This document shows positions 25,350 to 38,103 of a stretch of DNA of 64,000 nucleotides, in pieces. The first letter of the stretch is position 1; each line of letters opens with the position of its first letter. The notes beneath the pieces are model-generated. The model was given only the letters and a program-made list of their open reading frames with translations. It ran no database searches and was not told the DNA's origin. Origin of the DNA: Lentinus brumalis. Taxonomy: Eukaryota; Basidiomycota; Agaricomycetes; Polyporales; Polyporaceae. Position numbers and translations under genes: made by a program. Location: contig MARA01000002.1 in NCBI GenBank assembly GCA_001792895.1, forward strand, positions 2,480,001 to 2,544,000. Direction: 5' to 3'.

Positions 25350-28300
25350 ATGAACCATCTCCACGACCCACACGTCCACAACAAGCGCACCTCCATCAAC
25401 GAGCTCCTCAACCCCGTCGGCGCGACCAGCTCCTCCTCCCTCCAGCACCAGCAGTATAACCAGCAGCAGCTCCCCAGCCTCGCCGCAGCCCTCCAGTACC
25501 CCCATCCCAGCCATGCGCAGCCTCCACAGCAGTACCCACAGCAGTCCCAGTCCCAGATGAATGCGGGTGCACAGTACAGTCTGCGCGCCGCGAGCTGGGA
25601 GCACAAGCAGGAGGAACTCGATCCCAGGCGACCAGAGTCCGACAAGGGCTCATATCGCTACACTCAAATGCCCCCGCTCCCCGTCTATGCGGACAACTAC
25701 CCAAGACAACCCCGCCCAGCCCAGGAGGCGCCGTCTCATTACAGCATGGATGCGGCCCAATCATGGTCCTCTTCTCACGAAACACCCAGTGCGAACTATG
25801 TTCCGCCGATGATGCCTCAGGTGTATCCGGATGAGCGGTCAGGTATGTGTCCGTGTCTTCGACCTCGCGGATCAGCCCGTCCAACTCTCGCACATTTCTC
25901 CAGCGCCATCAGCCGAACCCATAGCGAGAAGTGAGTTCTTCCCCGGCTTCGTCGGTATTCCTGGTCAAACCTTCCTCCTCGTTCCAGCCTACGCGCCTCC
26001 CCAACAACCTCCACCGCCACATCCGCAATCCCAGTACGAGCCCGAGGCAGGGCACCCGCATTCCCCACAGCATCAATCGTACGCTCCGAATACCGCCTAT
26101 CTCCAATATGCGTACGCGCACCAACCACGTAATTGTTTCATCTATCATTCCGCGCGCGATAGCAGTCCACTTAATCGCGCCTTCTCTTCGTATTCCAGCG
26201 CGCGGTCACCCACAGGCTATGGTAGTCCCTCCACAAAGGGCTGGGCAAGCCCCGCCCCCAGGCTACTACACGCACCAAATGTTCGCCGCCATACCCATGG
26301 CAGGTCCTCCGCCACCCACGATGATGCAGAAGAGAGCACCTGATCCTGTAGAGGAGCAGTCGGAACCCAAGGCCAAAAAAGCGCGGGCCACCAAGCCCAA
26401 GCCGGAAAGCTCTGGTTTGTCTTGACCATATCTCTTTGCCCCTTTCGTATGTTCATTCTTGATAGCATCGTCCCGGAGAGGGAGTACGAAGAAGCGCAAC
26501 GACGGCGCCCAAGGAGCGCAGAATGGTGAGCCGTTGCTTCTTAGTCCCATGAGGCGTAGTGCCGCCGCTTCTCTTCCTTCTAGCGCAAATGATGACCGTA
26601 ACTCACGTGTTGGTTCGTGCAGGCAAAGACAAGGCCGCTGGAGGGGGTGGTAAATTGCTCTCCTTACGTGTAATCGTGGACCATCGCTCATGCTGCTGCA
26701 GGTCCAGCCTTCGGTGCCATGAGGATAGTCACGGAGGAGGGGGGCGCGAGCAACCCAGAGACTGCCGGTCCATTGCAGCCGGAGCTTCAATTCGCACGGT
26801 GCATGTCCAACCGCTACCGTTCGGAAGAATTCCCTCGTTGCGTATCATGTACGCGTCGCTGGGCTGGGGATACCTGCAGGTTCCAGGGCATCCGCTTCTT
26901 CTTGAAGAACCAGAACAGGGATATCGTGGGCATCAGCTTCGTGGAAAGTCAAAAACCAGATGCGCCCACCATGAACTTCCCGAACAAGTGGAACATCAAC
27001 TTGGAGCTCGAGCATATTCTACGGGTCAAGGTTGGTTGTGCGTCATGCTCGTGGCCGTTCGTGCGCTCACGAGGGATTGCAGCGCACGGTGGCCGAGGCG
27101 CTCCTGCCTGTCCTCAGGGAAGAGATGCAACACCTGAACCTGCCCGAAATAATTCGTCGCCCGCGCGAGAGCGAAGTGCGTGCCACTTGCGGTGAGTCTC
27201 ACGAAATGCTTCCGTGGATGCGAGTCTCATACTCCGGTCAGACACGTGCATGACTTCCATCTTCTCTAGCAGTTGGATGTGTCGTCTCTGCGGTCGTGAG
27301 GCTTGTGCGGAGTGTTTCGAACAGGTCAGGGAGTTAACCACCGACAGGGTTGGCGCACCGGAGGCGGAGATCGCGGCTCTCCAAGCACGGCGAGAGAAGC
27401 ATGCTCACATCAACCCGTTCTTCCTCTCGTGCACTCGGCGGAATGAGCATCAAGCAAAGGATTTCTCGCCGATGTCCCGGTTCTGCAAAGCCGAGCTCAC
27501 CCAGGCGATCAGCGAAATGGAGGGACTGGTCAAACGAGGTCCCGCATCGGCTGAGGAGGTGGATGAAACTCCAACAATCAAGTCCTCGCCGAAAATGTCC
27601 AAGGACCTGTGGGGCAGTACCAGCCCAGGCTCGTCGTCATCCGCCTCGGGAGCCGAAGGTATCAAAACCGCAGGGCTCCCCGATCCATCGTCTTTCGCCA
27701 GCGTCTCGGCATCGTCGGCAGCTCCTGGCCCCGCATCAGGCGGCGCTCAGGTTCCCTCCCACGAAACCATTGCATTCGCGGACGCCGACCTCACTGACGA
27801 GAAGTTCCGGCGTGTCTGGGAGAAGGGGATGCCGCTCGTGGTGAACGGGATTCAGTCCAAGTTCCACACCCAGTGGACTCCTGAGTACTTCAGTTCGAAG
27901 TATGGCTCGCAGAGCTGCTTGATTCTCGAGTGCCAGACAGAGCAGAACAAACGCGTCACTGTCTCCGAGTTCTTTGCCTTGTTCGGCAAGTATGAGGGCA
28001 GGCGCGATTGCTGGAAGTTGAAGGTTAGACTCACCCTCGTCGCACCGTGAACCCACCGCTAATTCTCCGAATAACTTTATGCAGGACTGGCCCCCCTCTA
28101 CCGACTTCAAGACTGCGTTCCCTGAGCTCTTTGACGATTTCAGCCGTGCCACTCCCGTTCCTAATTACGTGCGTCGCGATGGCGTGCTCAACATCGCCTC
28201 GCACTTCCCCAGCAATGCGATCGCTCCCGACCTTGGTGAGCCGCCTAACCGGCGAGGTGTCAACACACCATTCATTGCTGCTGACACGCTCTCGGCTTCC

Positions 28301-28975
28301 ATCCAGGCCCGAAGATGTACAACGCCATGGCATCGTTCGAGAGCCAGGGCAGCAAGGGATCGACTAGGCTGCATATGGACATGGCTGACGCTATCAACAT
28401 CATGACCTACGCTTCACCTACCCCGGATGGTCGTCCCGGTTGTGCTGCTTGGGATATCTTTAGGGCAGAAGACACGTCCAAACTGCGCAAGTTCCTGCGC
28501 AAAAAGTTCAAGGGCCAGTACCAGCACGACCCAATCCACTCCCAGCAGTTCTACCTCGACTCGACGCTCAGGCAGGAGCTGTACAAAGATCACGGCGTCA
28601 TCAGCCACCGCATCTACCAGAAGCCCGGCGAGGCCGTCTTCATACCCGCTGGCTGCGCGCATCAGGTGTGTTATCCGTTTTCTCGCGTCGGCTCTCTGGG
28701 GCTGGCCGCTGGGTGAGAGAGAGAAGCTTGTCGTCTCGGCGCTGACGTCGCTTGTTTGCGCTACGCCACAGGTTTGCAACCTCGCGGACTGCATCAAGGT
28801 TGCGTGCGACTTTGTTAGCCCGGAGAATATCGGGCGGTGCGAGAACCTGACGCGGGAGTTCCGCGAGCAGAACCAGTCGATGGCGTGGAAGGAGGACGTC
28901 CTCCAGTTGCGCACGATGATGTGGTTCGCCTGGCTCTCGTGCGTGCGCCAGGAGAAGGAGCTCTTGGAAGGGTAA
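25350..28975 (+). CDS. JmjC-domain protein, KDM3/JMJD1-like histone demethylase
   Basis: Twelve exons (25350-25842, 25904-25930, 25988-26128, 26199-26414, 26466-26525, 26623-26649, 26702-27030, 27083-27191, 27242-28023, 28085-28235, 28307-28665 and 28772-28975); 965 aa. Two exons are only 27 nt. The N-terminus is Gln/Pro-rich. A Cys-rich part follows (FPRCVSCTRRWAGDTC, then CRLCGREACAECF), resembling the KDM3 zinc finger. The JmjC domain has Fe(II) ligands in RLHMDMADAINIM (H-x-D) and GCAHQVCNLADC (distal His), plus a 2-oxoglutarate-type RIYQKPGEAVFIPAG strand. Such enzymes oxidatively remove methyl groups from histone lysines, H3K9 in the KDM3 class. Substrate here is inferred. Confidence 0.9.
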
Positions 28976-30248
28976 GGGCCTGCCCGCCTTCTGTTCTTGG
29001 GTTGGGTATGTTTCTTTTCGTCGTCGTCGCCGGAACTTTGTCGCGTCCTGCTCCTCACTTCCACATCGTCTATCACGCACGTACTATCGGTTCCGCGAGT
29101 CGAGTCTCCTTGCTGCCGTCCTCCCGCTTTGCTTTGTACTGTCCCATTGATGTGCTGCGCCATCGCGTCTCTGCCACTGACTGGTCTCTCTGTCTGATGC
29201 ACGTCCACCGTTATGATAATACACTCCTTTTCCCTGTAACTCGTAGTACCCCGCGTCTGGTCCATCGTCTGTAAATCACATGTGTTGGGACTATGTATAT
29301 GTTGTGTCTTGTGTCTACGTTACTTGTGAGATATCCATCCATCCTATTGAGGAAGTCGTTGTGGCGTAATAGTACAAAGTATGGAGGAGGAGGGGCATGC
29401 ATTGTCTTCCTGTGGGCACACACCACACCATCTCTTCCGACCGACATCGCGGGCAGCGCGCGGGTGGTGGGAACTCAGCCGGTACATACAAAGGAGCAAA
29501 CGCGTTGGGCATAAGTTATCAGATCAATCCGATCCGGCGTTGTACTCAGACCACCCTCGACCAGCGCACCTCCGAGCCCGACGATCAAGTCCGAACCATG
29601 CAGGATGACAGTATCGCACCCGGCGAGCAAGATATGCATCCGATGGAAAGATAACACGTAACTCCTGTCCGCCAAGTAGTCGCTGCTTGACGGGACAAGG
29701 TACTCGACGGCGGCCAGCCCGGGAGAATGACGGCGGGTGCCACCGCACCACGGCAGCGAGGGCAGGGAGAGCGTCATGATCTGAGATTCGGTGAGCATGC
29801 GGGAAGAATAGCGCAGCAGAAGGCCTGCCTCGAGGGGACTGCGTATCACGTTGGAGCTTTGCTTTGGGCCCCAGCGCCGGTGGATTGGTGACTGATTGGG
29901 CGTGCGCCGTGCTGTGGGGCGGCGTGCTGGAGCTGGGTGCAGCACGCAACCCAGCGGTGACACCTGCTTGACATTGAGTGAACGATCAGGGCTCCTGCGG
30001 CAGGCTAGAATCGCCAGGCATGGAAGAGGGGCTGCGGGTCGGACTCGTGTAATTGCGTTTAGAAGTGTCGAAGGTTCATGAGCCGCGCACTGGCACCTCG
30101 CCCACATTAACTGCGCTGGAAGTCCATTGGCCCGGGAGCGGTCTTCTCTTCCTTCTGCTGAGTCCAGAGGGGTGGGGGGCCTTCCTCGCGTCTGGGAATG
30201 GGCAGATTACCCGTCATGTGGAGGGCGCGGATTGCGTCCCGCGATAGC
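28976..30248. other. Intergenic, nothing firmly recognised
   Basis: A T-rich 3' UTR-like region follows the JmjC stop to about 29290. Beyond it the minus strand has overlapping 140-210-codon frames (29475-30107) whose composition changes with frame and which match no family I know. I do not call a gene. Confidence 0.4.
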
Positions 30249-30601
30249 TCAGGCTCGTGCAGGGTCGAGACGCCTCTTCTGGAACTCTGCCAAGGTTCGA
30301 TCCCACACGCCCAGCGCGGCGTGTCGCCGCAGAAGTTCATCGTGGGTGACGCGGCGTGGGTGAATGGGCCTGATGAGAGAGGGGCAGTGGGGGAGGTTAG
30401 CACTATGCACAGGGCCGGCGTGTCACATAGCCGAGGCATACCTCGACATGCGATCATTCTCCAGGCTCTGGCAGGGCAGGCAAGACGGCTGTTCATTTCG
30501 TATGTTATCTTCGCTGCGCTCACCTTGCCTGGGAGGACGTAGAGAGTGCGGTCGTGGATCGGGATATTAGGCAAGCAAGAGGTTGCAAGAGGGCTTCTCA
30601 T
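30249..30601 (-). CDS. Possible small three-exon gene, 74 aa, unknown
   Basis: Exons 30524-30601 (ATG), 30442-30467 and 30249-30369, joined by GT-AG introns of 56 and 72 nt, give 74 codons ending in TGA. The charged helical C-terminus (THDELLRRHAALGVWDRTLA) looks protein-like and appears only after splicing, which is the main support. There is no known domain. Alternatives are a longer gene continuing downstream, or chance. Confidence 0.3.
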
Positions 30602-31974
30602 CCGGCGCGTACTCGCAGATTGGCGCGGTCTTCAATTCACATTGCCGTCGTTCCCATGTGTCACCTAAATTCTGTCAGCGAAAAGTGGGAGATCAGCCCT
30701 GTCAGGAGCCCCGAAGCACACGAGCGGCGGCTAAATATCGATGGAGATGAGGTGGACAAGCCAAGTGACCCAACCCCTGGCCCGGGACCCTAGATCACCA
30801 GAAGAGCTGCGCGAGAGCAGTCTGAGTGTGTGCTCTGTCGAATTGACTGAGATAAGAGTCAGGACTTAGTATGGATGAGACTGTCCTTGACGTACGTATC
30901 AGCGTATCATGCATTTCAGTGGCCGCGGAATGGAATTGTATACATGATACAGGGTCCGCGACGTTGACCGAGTCTAAGCAATAGCGCGATGCCAGTGATT
31001 AACGCCATGAGTACATAGCGCGGTCGAGAGCACATACATTTGACATACATAGCTGGTATGGTCGCCGCTGCACCGAATACTCGGAACGTCACCGGCGTGC
31101 TGAGCTTGAGACTGTTGTTCAACAGTAGACGCCGCTGCCGATGTCGGAACGAGAAACGAAGTATAGTCAGGGCGCTGCGCCGAGCAATGATCGCGCACCA
31201 TAGCGGAGGCCGGAGACGCTGTGAGCTGCCAGTGTCTGTGAATGACATCGTCAGAATCTCGCGGTAGTCCTTACGCCTAAACGTACAGCACCTGCCTTCT
31301 CCCGGTGATAGGACATAGGAGGGCCTTGACCTGCAGCTGAGCGCTGTTGAGCAACCGGGGCGGCCTATCATGACGAGAAGCCGCGCCCATTCCACAAGCC
31401 GTGCATGCGGTCTCCTCGGATACATATCCCCTAATCACAAGGGCGGAAACTATACAAGCGTCATCTTGGTAGTCATCGTAGTCAGTAGTAATTGCGTGCG
31501 CGGTGAGTATGTTAATGTTGCCTCAGACGTACCGTAGTCAGCTGGCAGCCAGCCTATGCCAGACAGGACCATGGAAATGGCATCTGCAGAAACAAGCAAC
31601 GTAACCAGTGATATGACTCATAGACTTCTTGTTGCCGCTTGAGACCTAAGAGACTCCCGGTCACGGTGTTGACTCAGGAAGGAGATCATAGCGCGCGCTT
31701 GTTGGCCGACTCAACCACCGCTGAGTTCGGAAGGAATCAAGGATGGTCACGGCCCTATTGGACATCCTCAGAAATACTGTGCGTGATGACCGTCCAAGGC
31801 TTGACGCGTTCAAATCATGGTCCTGGTCTCCAGTCGCCAAGGTTGCCAAGTCGACGGCAAGTCAGATTTTGGGGCTGTCGTGCCGTGACGGTGCCAAGTT
31901 CCACAAGTCAAAACGACAAGAATGAGTACTTATGCTATGAACAGAGACACAAGATATCGTAATCCATGACCTGT
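30602..31974. other. Intergenic, possible transporter relic
   Basis: No intact gene. On the minus strand near 31360-31420 a short frame reads ARLLVMIGRPGCSTALS, which resembles the first P-loop of PDR-type ABC transporters (GRPGSGCST) with residues missing. The rest is not alignable by eye. Confidence 0.3.
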
Positions 31975-33970
31975 TCAAACCACCATGCGAGACGCACCGC
32001 CGTCAGCGGTAACGCGGCGCCTTGTGCGCGCCAGCAGGTACCGCCGGCCAAACTGCGTCAACTCGGGGTCCCCAGAGAACATCTTCCCTGCTGATGGAAA
32101 CTTTCCAAGACCAGATGGTGCCAGTATCACAGCTTCACCCGTCTAGGTATATTTTACTCGTGTCAGTGCGCTCTCACCCCGATATGCCCGTGCTCGCTCA
32201 CCTTGAGCTTGACAACGTGGTCGAAGGCATCATCGTCGGACGAGAAGTCTGCCGAGACATGTTTGACGATGGCCTCCCACCAGGCCGGAGAGGAAAAACG
32301 GTGCAAGATCGCAACACTGCACAGATCTATCAGCACGGGTGGAAGGGCGGTGGGTTCTGAAACATCTGGGTGAGCTTGGTTCGCGTGGATTCACTGTGAA
32401 CCACGTACCTTGCGTGCTGATGATCACACGCATGGCTAAATGCCGCTGCTGTCGAATGAGCGACGTGAGAGCTTTCGTCAGACCGGTCACGCCCCTATGT
32501 ACAGACAGGTACTACTCAGGTACGTCAGAAAGGTGAGTCCACATGTTGGAGGTACGTGGTGCCGTACTTTGTGTGCCTCATCCACCACGAGAACTTTCCC
32601 TGTGTCGACTTCAGCTCGAACGAACATGCGCGTAACAATCTCAAAGAGGGAGCACGCGCTCCCGGGATCCACAAAAGGGTCCGACAGGTCGACGATCGTG
32701 AGCTGCCCCTTCTTGAAGCGAGGCTTTGCTCGGGCTGCAGAGGTCTCGACAAACGTCTTGAGGAGTACCAGGCGTTGCTCAAGCGCAATCTTCTGGCTAG
32801 GATTGAACTCCGCCATCGCTCCCTCGACCTTCTGCAGAAAGCGGGCGTACGTGAAGCGTTCTCCGAGGTCTCGAAGAATGCTCTAGATCATGGAACACAC
32901 GTCATTTCCTGAAGTAAATTTGAGACGTGTAGCAGACGTACCATGACGCGATGCATGTACAACGGTGCCGAGTCGGACCCTCCAACAGCCATCATGGACA
33001 GAATAGCCTCGACGTCGAGCTCCTTCTCCGAGAAGAGAAGCGGCTCAACTGTCACGGAGTGTCCCAGCGGTGCATACACCCTCCGCATCGTGGACAGGGA
33101 AGAAGAAGAGACGTATAACACGATGTGTGGTGGACACACACCTGCGACCTCGCTACAGCCGAGCCATCCTGCCTCGCATGGGCGAGTGCCGGATCCTCCT
33201 TCCCCGAAATGGAGGACCAGCCCGCTGAGGGCTTTCTCCGAGATTCCAATAGCTTCGCAGCCGGAGATAAGCATATTCTCCAGAAGGACGGAGACCGTAT
33301 GAGATTTGCCGGAACCTTGAACACCACATACGATCGTCGAGAACGGGGCATTCTGTCATGAAAAACATAAACACGTTCAAACATATGATACAGGCAACGA
33401 GTGCAATCACCGTGTTAGCGTACAGTCGGGGATCTTCAGGCGCATAACTACCACCCTTGTCTCTGAGCCCCGAGGAAGACACGCGTCAAATCAGACGCTG
33501 GACGACCCATCTGCGACAACTCACTTGATGGCTACGACGCTACCAAGCACGCCGTATTGGTGACCTTTATCCGCCATGTCCGCAGCAAGGTATGCGCCTC
33601 GAGTGAAAAGAGGTGCCGTGATCACTTCGTGGTCCTTCGTCGCCTCTTCCAACGGCCCATCGAAGCTCAGCAGACTCAGTTCCTGCGCACATCGTAGTGA
33701 GTCTCATCGCGAACGCTGCGGGCGAAAATGGATTGGACCCACCGCTGTGCACTCATCGACAAGCTCACGGAATAATATTAGTCATGGAAAGAGCTGGAGA
33801 GCATCGAGTGATCGCTCACCGGCACCGTTACAGAGGTCGATGGAGACGATGGAGACGAGCTCTGTGCATCATCTTCAGTAGCCTAGGCTGCATCTTGAGT
33901 TATCGAAGACGTTGAGGAGGAATAGGAAGCGCACCTGGAGATCTCGCGCGGGTGAATGAGGTCGCTCCAT
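31975..33970 (-). CDS. HerA/FtsK-like P-loop ATPase, function unknown
   Basis: Ten exons (33935-33970, 33820-33861, 33743-33763, 33525-33682, 33411-33462, 32942-33352, 32568-32882, 32409-32511, 32202-32365 and 31975-32142); 489 aa. One exon is 21 nt. The N-terminal strand-rich part (LSLLSFDGPLEEATKDHEV... GVLGSVVAIKD) resembles the barrel of HerA/VirB4-like ATPases. Walker A is CGVQGSGKSHT and Walker B is VLVVDEAHKYLS. The arm before a glutamine sensor reads LIRQQRHLAMRVIISTQ, a typical HerA-fold signature. Bacterial and archaeal relatives are DNA- or protein-pumping motors; the fungal role is not known to me. Introns are 43-73 nt. No targeting signal is visible, so cytoplasm or nucleus is likely. 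Confidence 0.85.
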
Positions 33971-34449
33971 GGGCTTTGGTGTTTGTGGTAACAGAGGCGA
34001 CGCGAAAGCTTGCCATGCTCTAGTAACGTTCGGGATTATATATGTGCAGGTCGCCGCAGCGCGTGCTGCAGGCGAAGGACCCTGAGGCCTGATTAAGAAG
34101 GCCAATGTGCCAATGCGAGCCTTTGATGGAGTCATAAAAGCGCGAGGCAAAGAAGTTCGCTACGCGTTGGTCATAGAATTCGAAGCCTGTTAAACCTAAG
34201 GCCTAAGAGCCCGAGCTGTTGAAGCTGAGAAGAGGACATGCCCGTAGCATCTACCGCAGGGTCGAAGAACGCGTCCATAATATCGCAGTGGGTAGGAGGA
34301 GGTACATACTTCTGTTATGGGAATCGCGCAGACTCGGAGAAGGCCGTAATTAGATAACGTTAACGTGGCCGCACAGGCGCCCTCCACTACTCTGGCGTCT
34401 ATGTAGCTCGCGGGCTTGCTTTGACGACGACTCATCGACGAGGTGCGAC
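33971..34449. other. Divergent promoter region
   Basis: Lies between the ATPase (-) and F-box copy 3 (+). No element recognised. Confidence 0.5.
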
Positions 34450-36561
34450 ATGGCTTCCAAAATCGACGCCATTGTGGACGAGTTCGATTCGGTATTTGGC
34501 CTCCTTGCCGAACCGCAAGTTGAGGAAGGCGACCTCAAATTGGACACACCGTATGTTCCGAAGCACCTCTGGATTGCTTAGCTTGTCTTCTGATCACATC
34601 TTGCCAGCGAGCAGCGGAAGTTGCGAGAGCAGATAGCCTTTCATGTCGCTCAGGCAACGAAGCTGAAACGCGAGCTAAACTCTCGGAATCCGGCTGTCAC
34701 AACACTCCCTCCGGAGATAGTTGCTGAGGTCTTCCTGTGGCAGGCTGCAATTTTACGCAAGGAGCGGGTAGCGTTGCATAAGGCTAAGGACGATGGCGAC
34801 ATTCACCAGTCATTCTACAAGTGGCTCAATGTCTCGCAGGTCTGTCATCACTGGCGCGACGTCGCACTCAACTGCGTCAACTTGTGGACGTGGATCGCCT
34901 TCGAGGAGCGCATCAAGACCTGGCACATTCGAGACCTTGTGAAGCGAGCCCGTGGCCTTCCCCTCACTGTTGTCCTCACCATCAACAACCCCGGCCTCCA
35001 TTGCGACTCGTGCCTTGACCCAGACACATTCTACCACAATGGGTCGTGCGCGCTGGATTTCGTCAAGGAGCTACTGCCCCGTATTCGTGAACTCTCGATA
35101 TTCATCGAAAAAGACTTCGACACGGACGAAATATGGGAATCGTTCGAGGAGCCCGCTCCTCTTCTTGAGGCGCTACACGTCGAAGCCATATCGGGCACCC
35201 GTTTCGATCGGGGCGATAGGGAGCATGCGACTGTTAAGCTTCCGAAGACGCTTTTTGGGCTCCAGGCTCCGAAGTTACGGTCTATCTCCGTGGAAGGGAT
35301 TCGCATTCACCTCTTCAGCCCGCTATTCGGCGCATCTCTGCGCAAACTCACCATCGTCTCTTGTCAGTGCTCTCCACTCCACGTGACGCCCGACTTCGCA
35401 CAGTGGCAGAGTATGCTGCGTAGGATGCCGGAGCTTGAGGAGCTTGACGTCGACTGGTCGGTTCCTTCGGGAAGCGACGGGGAACCCTATGGCACCGTTT
35501 CACTCCCCAACTTGAAAGAGCTGCACATACGGGCGAATGTCGACACTTTCGTTTCCCACCTCACACACCTCACATTCCCCTCGACCGCCGCCATACATCA
35601 TCACTTCAACTCACTTCCATCCGCACTTCCGTCAGAAGTGTCCTTAGCCCAGCTTAATACCGCAATCGCCTCGCTCTTCATAGACCTATCTACACACCAC
35701 ATCGCGTATCGCGACCACGAACACCCGCCCCTTGAGCAGTATCTCGCGTCATGCCAGATCTGGGCCATCCCGACGTCCCAGCGAGATGCAAGATCCGCCA
35801 TCGGGACACTTGTCACAGACTCCCTTGCCGTCCTCGAGAGACCTCCCCGACTCACCATCGAAAGCGAGTCCAAGCTCGTGATAGAAGCACTTGCGAGCTC
35901 CGCGTTGTCTGCCCTTGACATGTCGTCGGTGCATACGGTGGAGATCGGAGACTTCTCGATGGGGAACCGGTGGGCGCAGATCTTGCGAGGTGCACGCAAC
36001 CTGCAGCTGTTGCGCGCGCATGGCATCACCGCGTTTGGTGTTCCTGCGATCCTAGCAAAAGCAATCGCGAGCAACATCGAGGTCGACCCTGCAGATGAGT
36101 TCCTCTGGGCGGGTTTTCTGGCGGACGATGGGTTGGACAAGCCTGGTGGCCGGAAGGACGAAGACACGGACATGACGGAGCCGGCGCTAGACGGAACGAA
36201 CGCCAAATCTACGCTCCTCTTCCCGGCTCTGACCGTTCTGGACTTTGTCGATGTCGACCTCGAAGTCACAGCAGGGACGTATCCTCCCCGCGGCTTCCAT
36301 GCGGACGTGTTCACCATCATGCGCTTCCAAGCGAACAAGGCAAAGTATGGTCTTAGCATTGAGGCAGTCCTCAAGTGTCTGTGCAAGCGGCGCGCACAGG
36401 GTGCCGCAGACATCGCCTCTGTGCAGTTTCACAAATCTTGCTGTGCGGACATGGCCCAGCTTGCCCCGTTGGTGGAGACCGTGCCCGACGTGTACTGGGA
36501 TGGGAACCTCTGTGACTCTCCGGAGCCTCAGCAATGGAGTCGACAGAGAGTCCACGTCTAG
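34450..36561 (+). CDS. F-box-like protein (copy 3)
   Basis: Exons 34450-34550 and 34608-36561; 684 aa. The first exon (MASKIDAIVDEFDSVFGLLA) ends in phase 2, as in all five F-box genes here. After a basic coiled segment comes the F-box-like motif TTLPPEIVAEVFLWQAAIL, then NVSQVCHHWRDVALNCVNLW, a Cys pair (CDSCLDPD), and a leucine-rich C-terminal part ending in DVYWDGN. It is closest to the frameshifted copy 1 (shared EIVAEVFL/EILSEVFL, EERI/EERV and the FVSHL region). Predicted SCF substrate adaptor. It is followed by a convergent MYND gene 187 bp downstream. Confidence 0.85.
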
Positions 36562-36748
36562 GTGATTGCTCTACCTGCTCTCATGTGATCTCATGATTCC
36601 TTCGCATACGGAGCTCCATTCTACCTCATCATGTGTACCTTCCCCATAATGGGTCTGCCGACATAGTGCTCTCATAGTGAGCTTGAAGAAGTGATTGACC
36701 CAACGATCATTCTGATAGCTATAGGATAGATGTCCCGCAATCAACGCT

Positions 36749-38103
36749 TCAAATACCGAGGCCTCCGCCTATACGATCTGGCCACGGTAAGAGTTCTGAC
36801 AATCCAGTCAGCGTGCTCGCATGTTTTGTAGAACAAAGAGCTACTGACCCTCTTGCCTAAACCTGCGATCGGCTCGTGGTAGCTGCCAGAGCCGCTTATA
36901 CGATCTCAAGAACGCGGGGCTGAATGTCTTTGTCCGTATCCGGAGAACTTCGCCTCTGCGATACCAGGTGGCGCCCGAGAGAGGAATGTCAATGAAGATC
37001 TCTGTACCTTCCTCCGCTGCCCAGACTGCGTCGTCCTCTAGGTTGTCGTCGTCGTCATACTTCGGGTCGTAAGAGTCGATGTCAATCCATTCGGAGTCCC
37101 CGTCATCGTCTATAATGGATGTGTGCGGATCTCTCGTGCACAGATAACGGTGGATTATCCAGTGCTACCCCGCCTCGTAATCAGCACATTGCAGAGGGTA
37201 CCGAGGACATAACACATACCTTTCGTTGACAATCTTTGCTGCAGTAGTGCGCTCCATTACATCCGAAACAACTTCCGGGGCACCTTTTGAAAGCGCTCCT
37301 ATGGACTGCTTGAATGTCGCAGCCGTCTGCCGCGCACCGATACACATTGGGGGATCTAGCGACCTTGGCTAGTCGATCGCGCTCCCGGGAGGCCATATCA
37401 ACGACGTAACCGTCCCAAGCCGTCCATAGGGCCTTCCTCTGCCCTATGCTAGGGACTTTGTTGCGCAAGTCGACTCCGAACCGCACGCCGAGCATGACGA
37501 ACCAGCTCATGACGCGAATGACGATCGGCGGGAGGAAGTCGGCCATAGCGCACAAGTCGGCGAAATCTGCGATCTGGGTGAACATGAAACCGTCCTGGAG
37601 GGTACTGAGTGACTCCGTTTGCTGCGACCAGTTGAGCGAGCGGAACTTCGTGTATATGATGGCAGCCATCGCGCGGAGTCGAATGAGCCTCGTACTCCCG
37701 AAGACGTGAGGGACCGAGCCGTCGTCTCTGGAGATGATGCCGGTCAGGTCCTTCATCATGCCTAGCGTTTTCTCCGGGGAGACCTTGAGGTCTACCTGCG
37801 AGAGATTCCTATAATTCGTGTAAGCATCTACATATGTTTGGAGGACGAGATGTTACTCTACCTCAAGGATAGCTCAAGCATGGATGGACCATCCATTCGG
37901 AGTGCAGCTCTTTCCAATCGCTCCCGAGGTCGGTCGGTCCATTCTCGTAGAGCGTCAGAGAAGAGCTTACGGTAAGGTGGTTGGCTTCGATAGTCATGGA
38001 AGAGTTCTTGTTTCAAAAGGATGTACAGTTCCCAGTTGTATTGTTCGTCGGAGTAATGATGTTCGCGCGGACGGTCGATGGATGTATCGTGAATGATGGG
38101 CAT
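36749..38103 (-). CDS. MYND zinc-finger protein (copy 1)
   Basis: Exons 37862-38103, 37220-37808, 36849-37164 and 36749-36795; 397 aa. The MYND-type finger is CAADGCDIQAVHRSAFKRC, then HYCSKDCQRKHWIIHRYLC, with the intron between its two halves. Before it is a helical domain (LPPIVIRVMSWFVMLG). After it come an acidic linker and the conserved FSPAFLRSYKRLWQLP block. The last small exon depends on a 53-nt intron by analogy with copy 3; otherwise the frame ends at 36841. MYND fingers bind proline-rich partners; this fungal family has no assigned function that I know. First exon ends in DGPSMLELSLR, which matters for reading the pseudogene next door. Confidence 0.85.

Noticed and set aside
29475..30107. 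A 210-codon minus-strand frame
   Set aside because: It has competing long frames, no recognised domain and no convincing splice structure.
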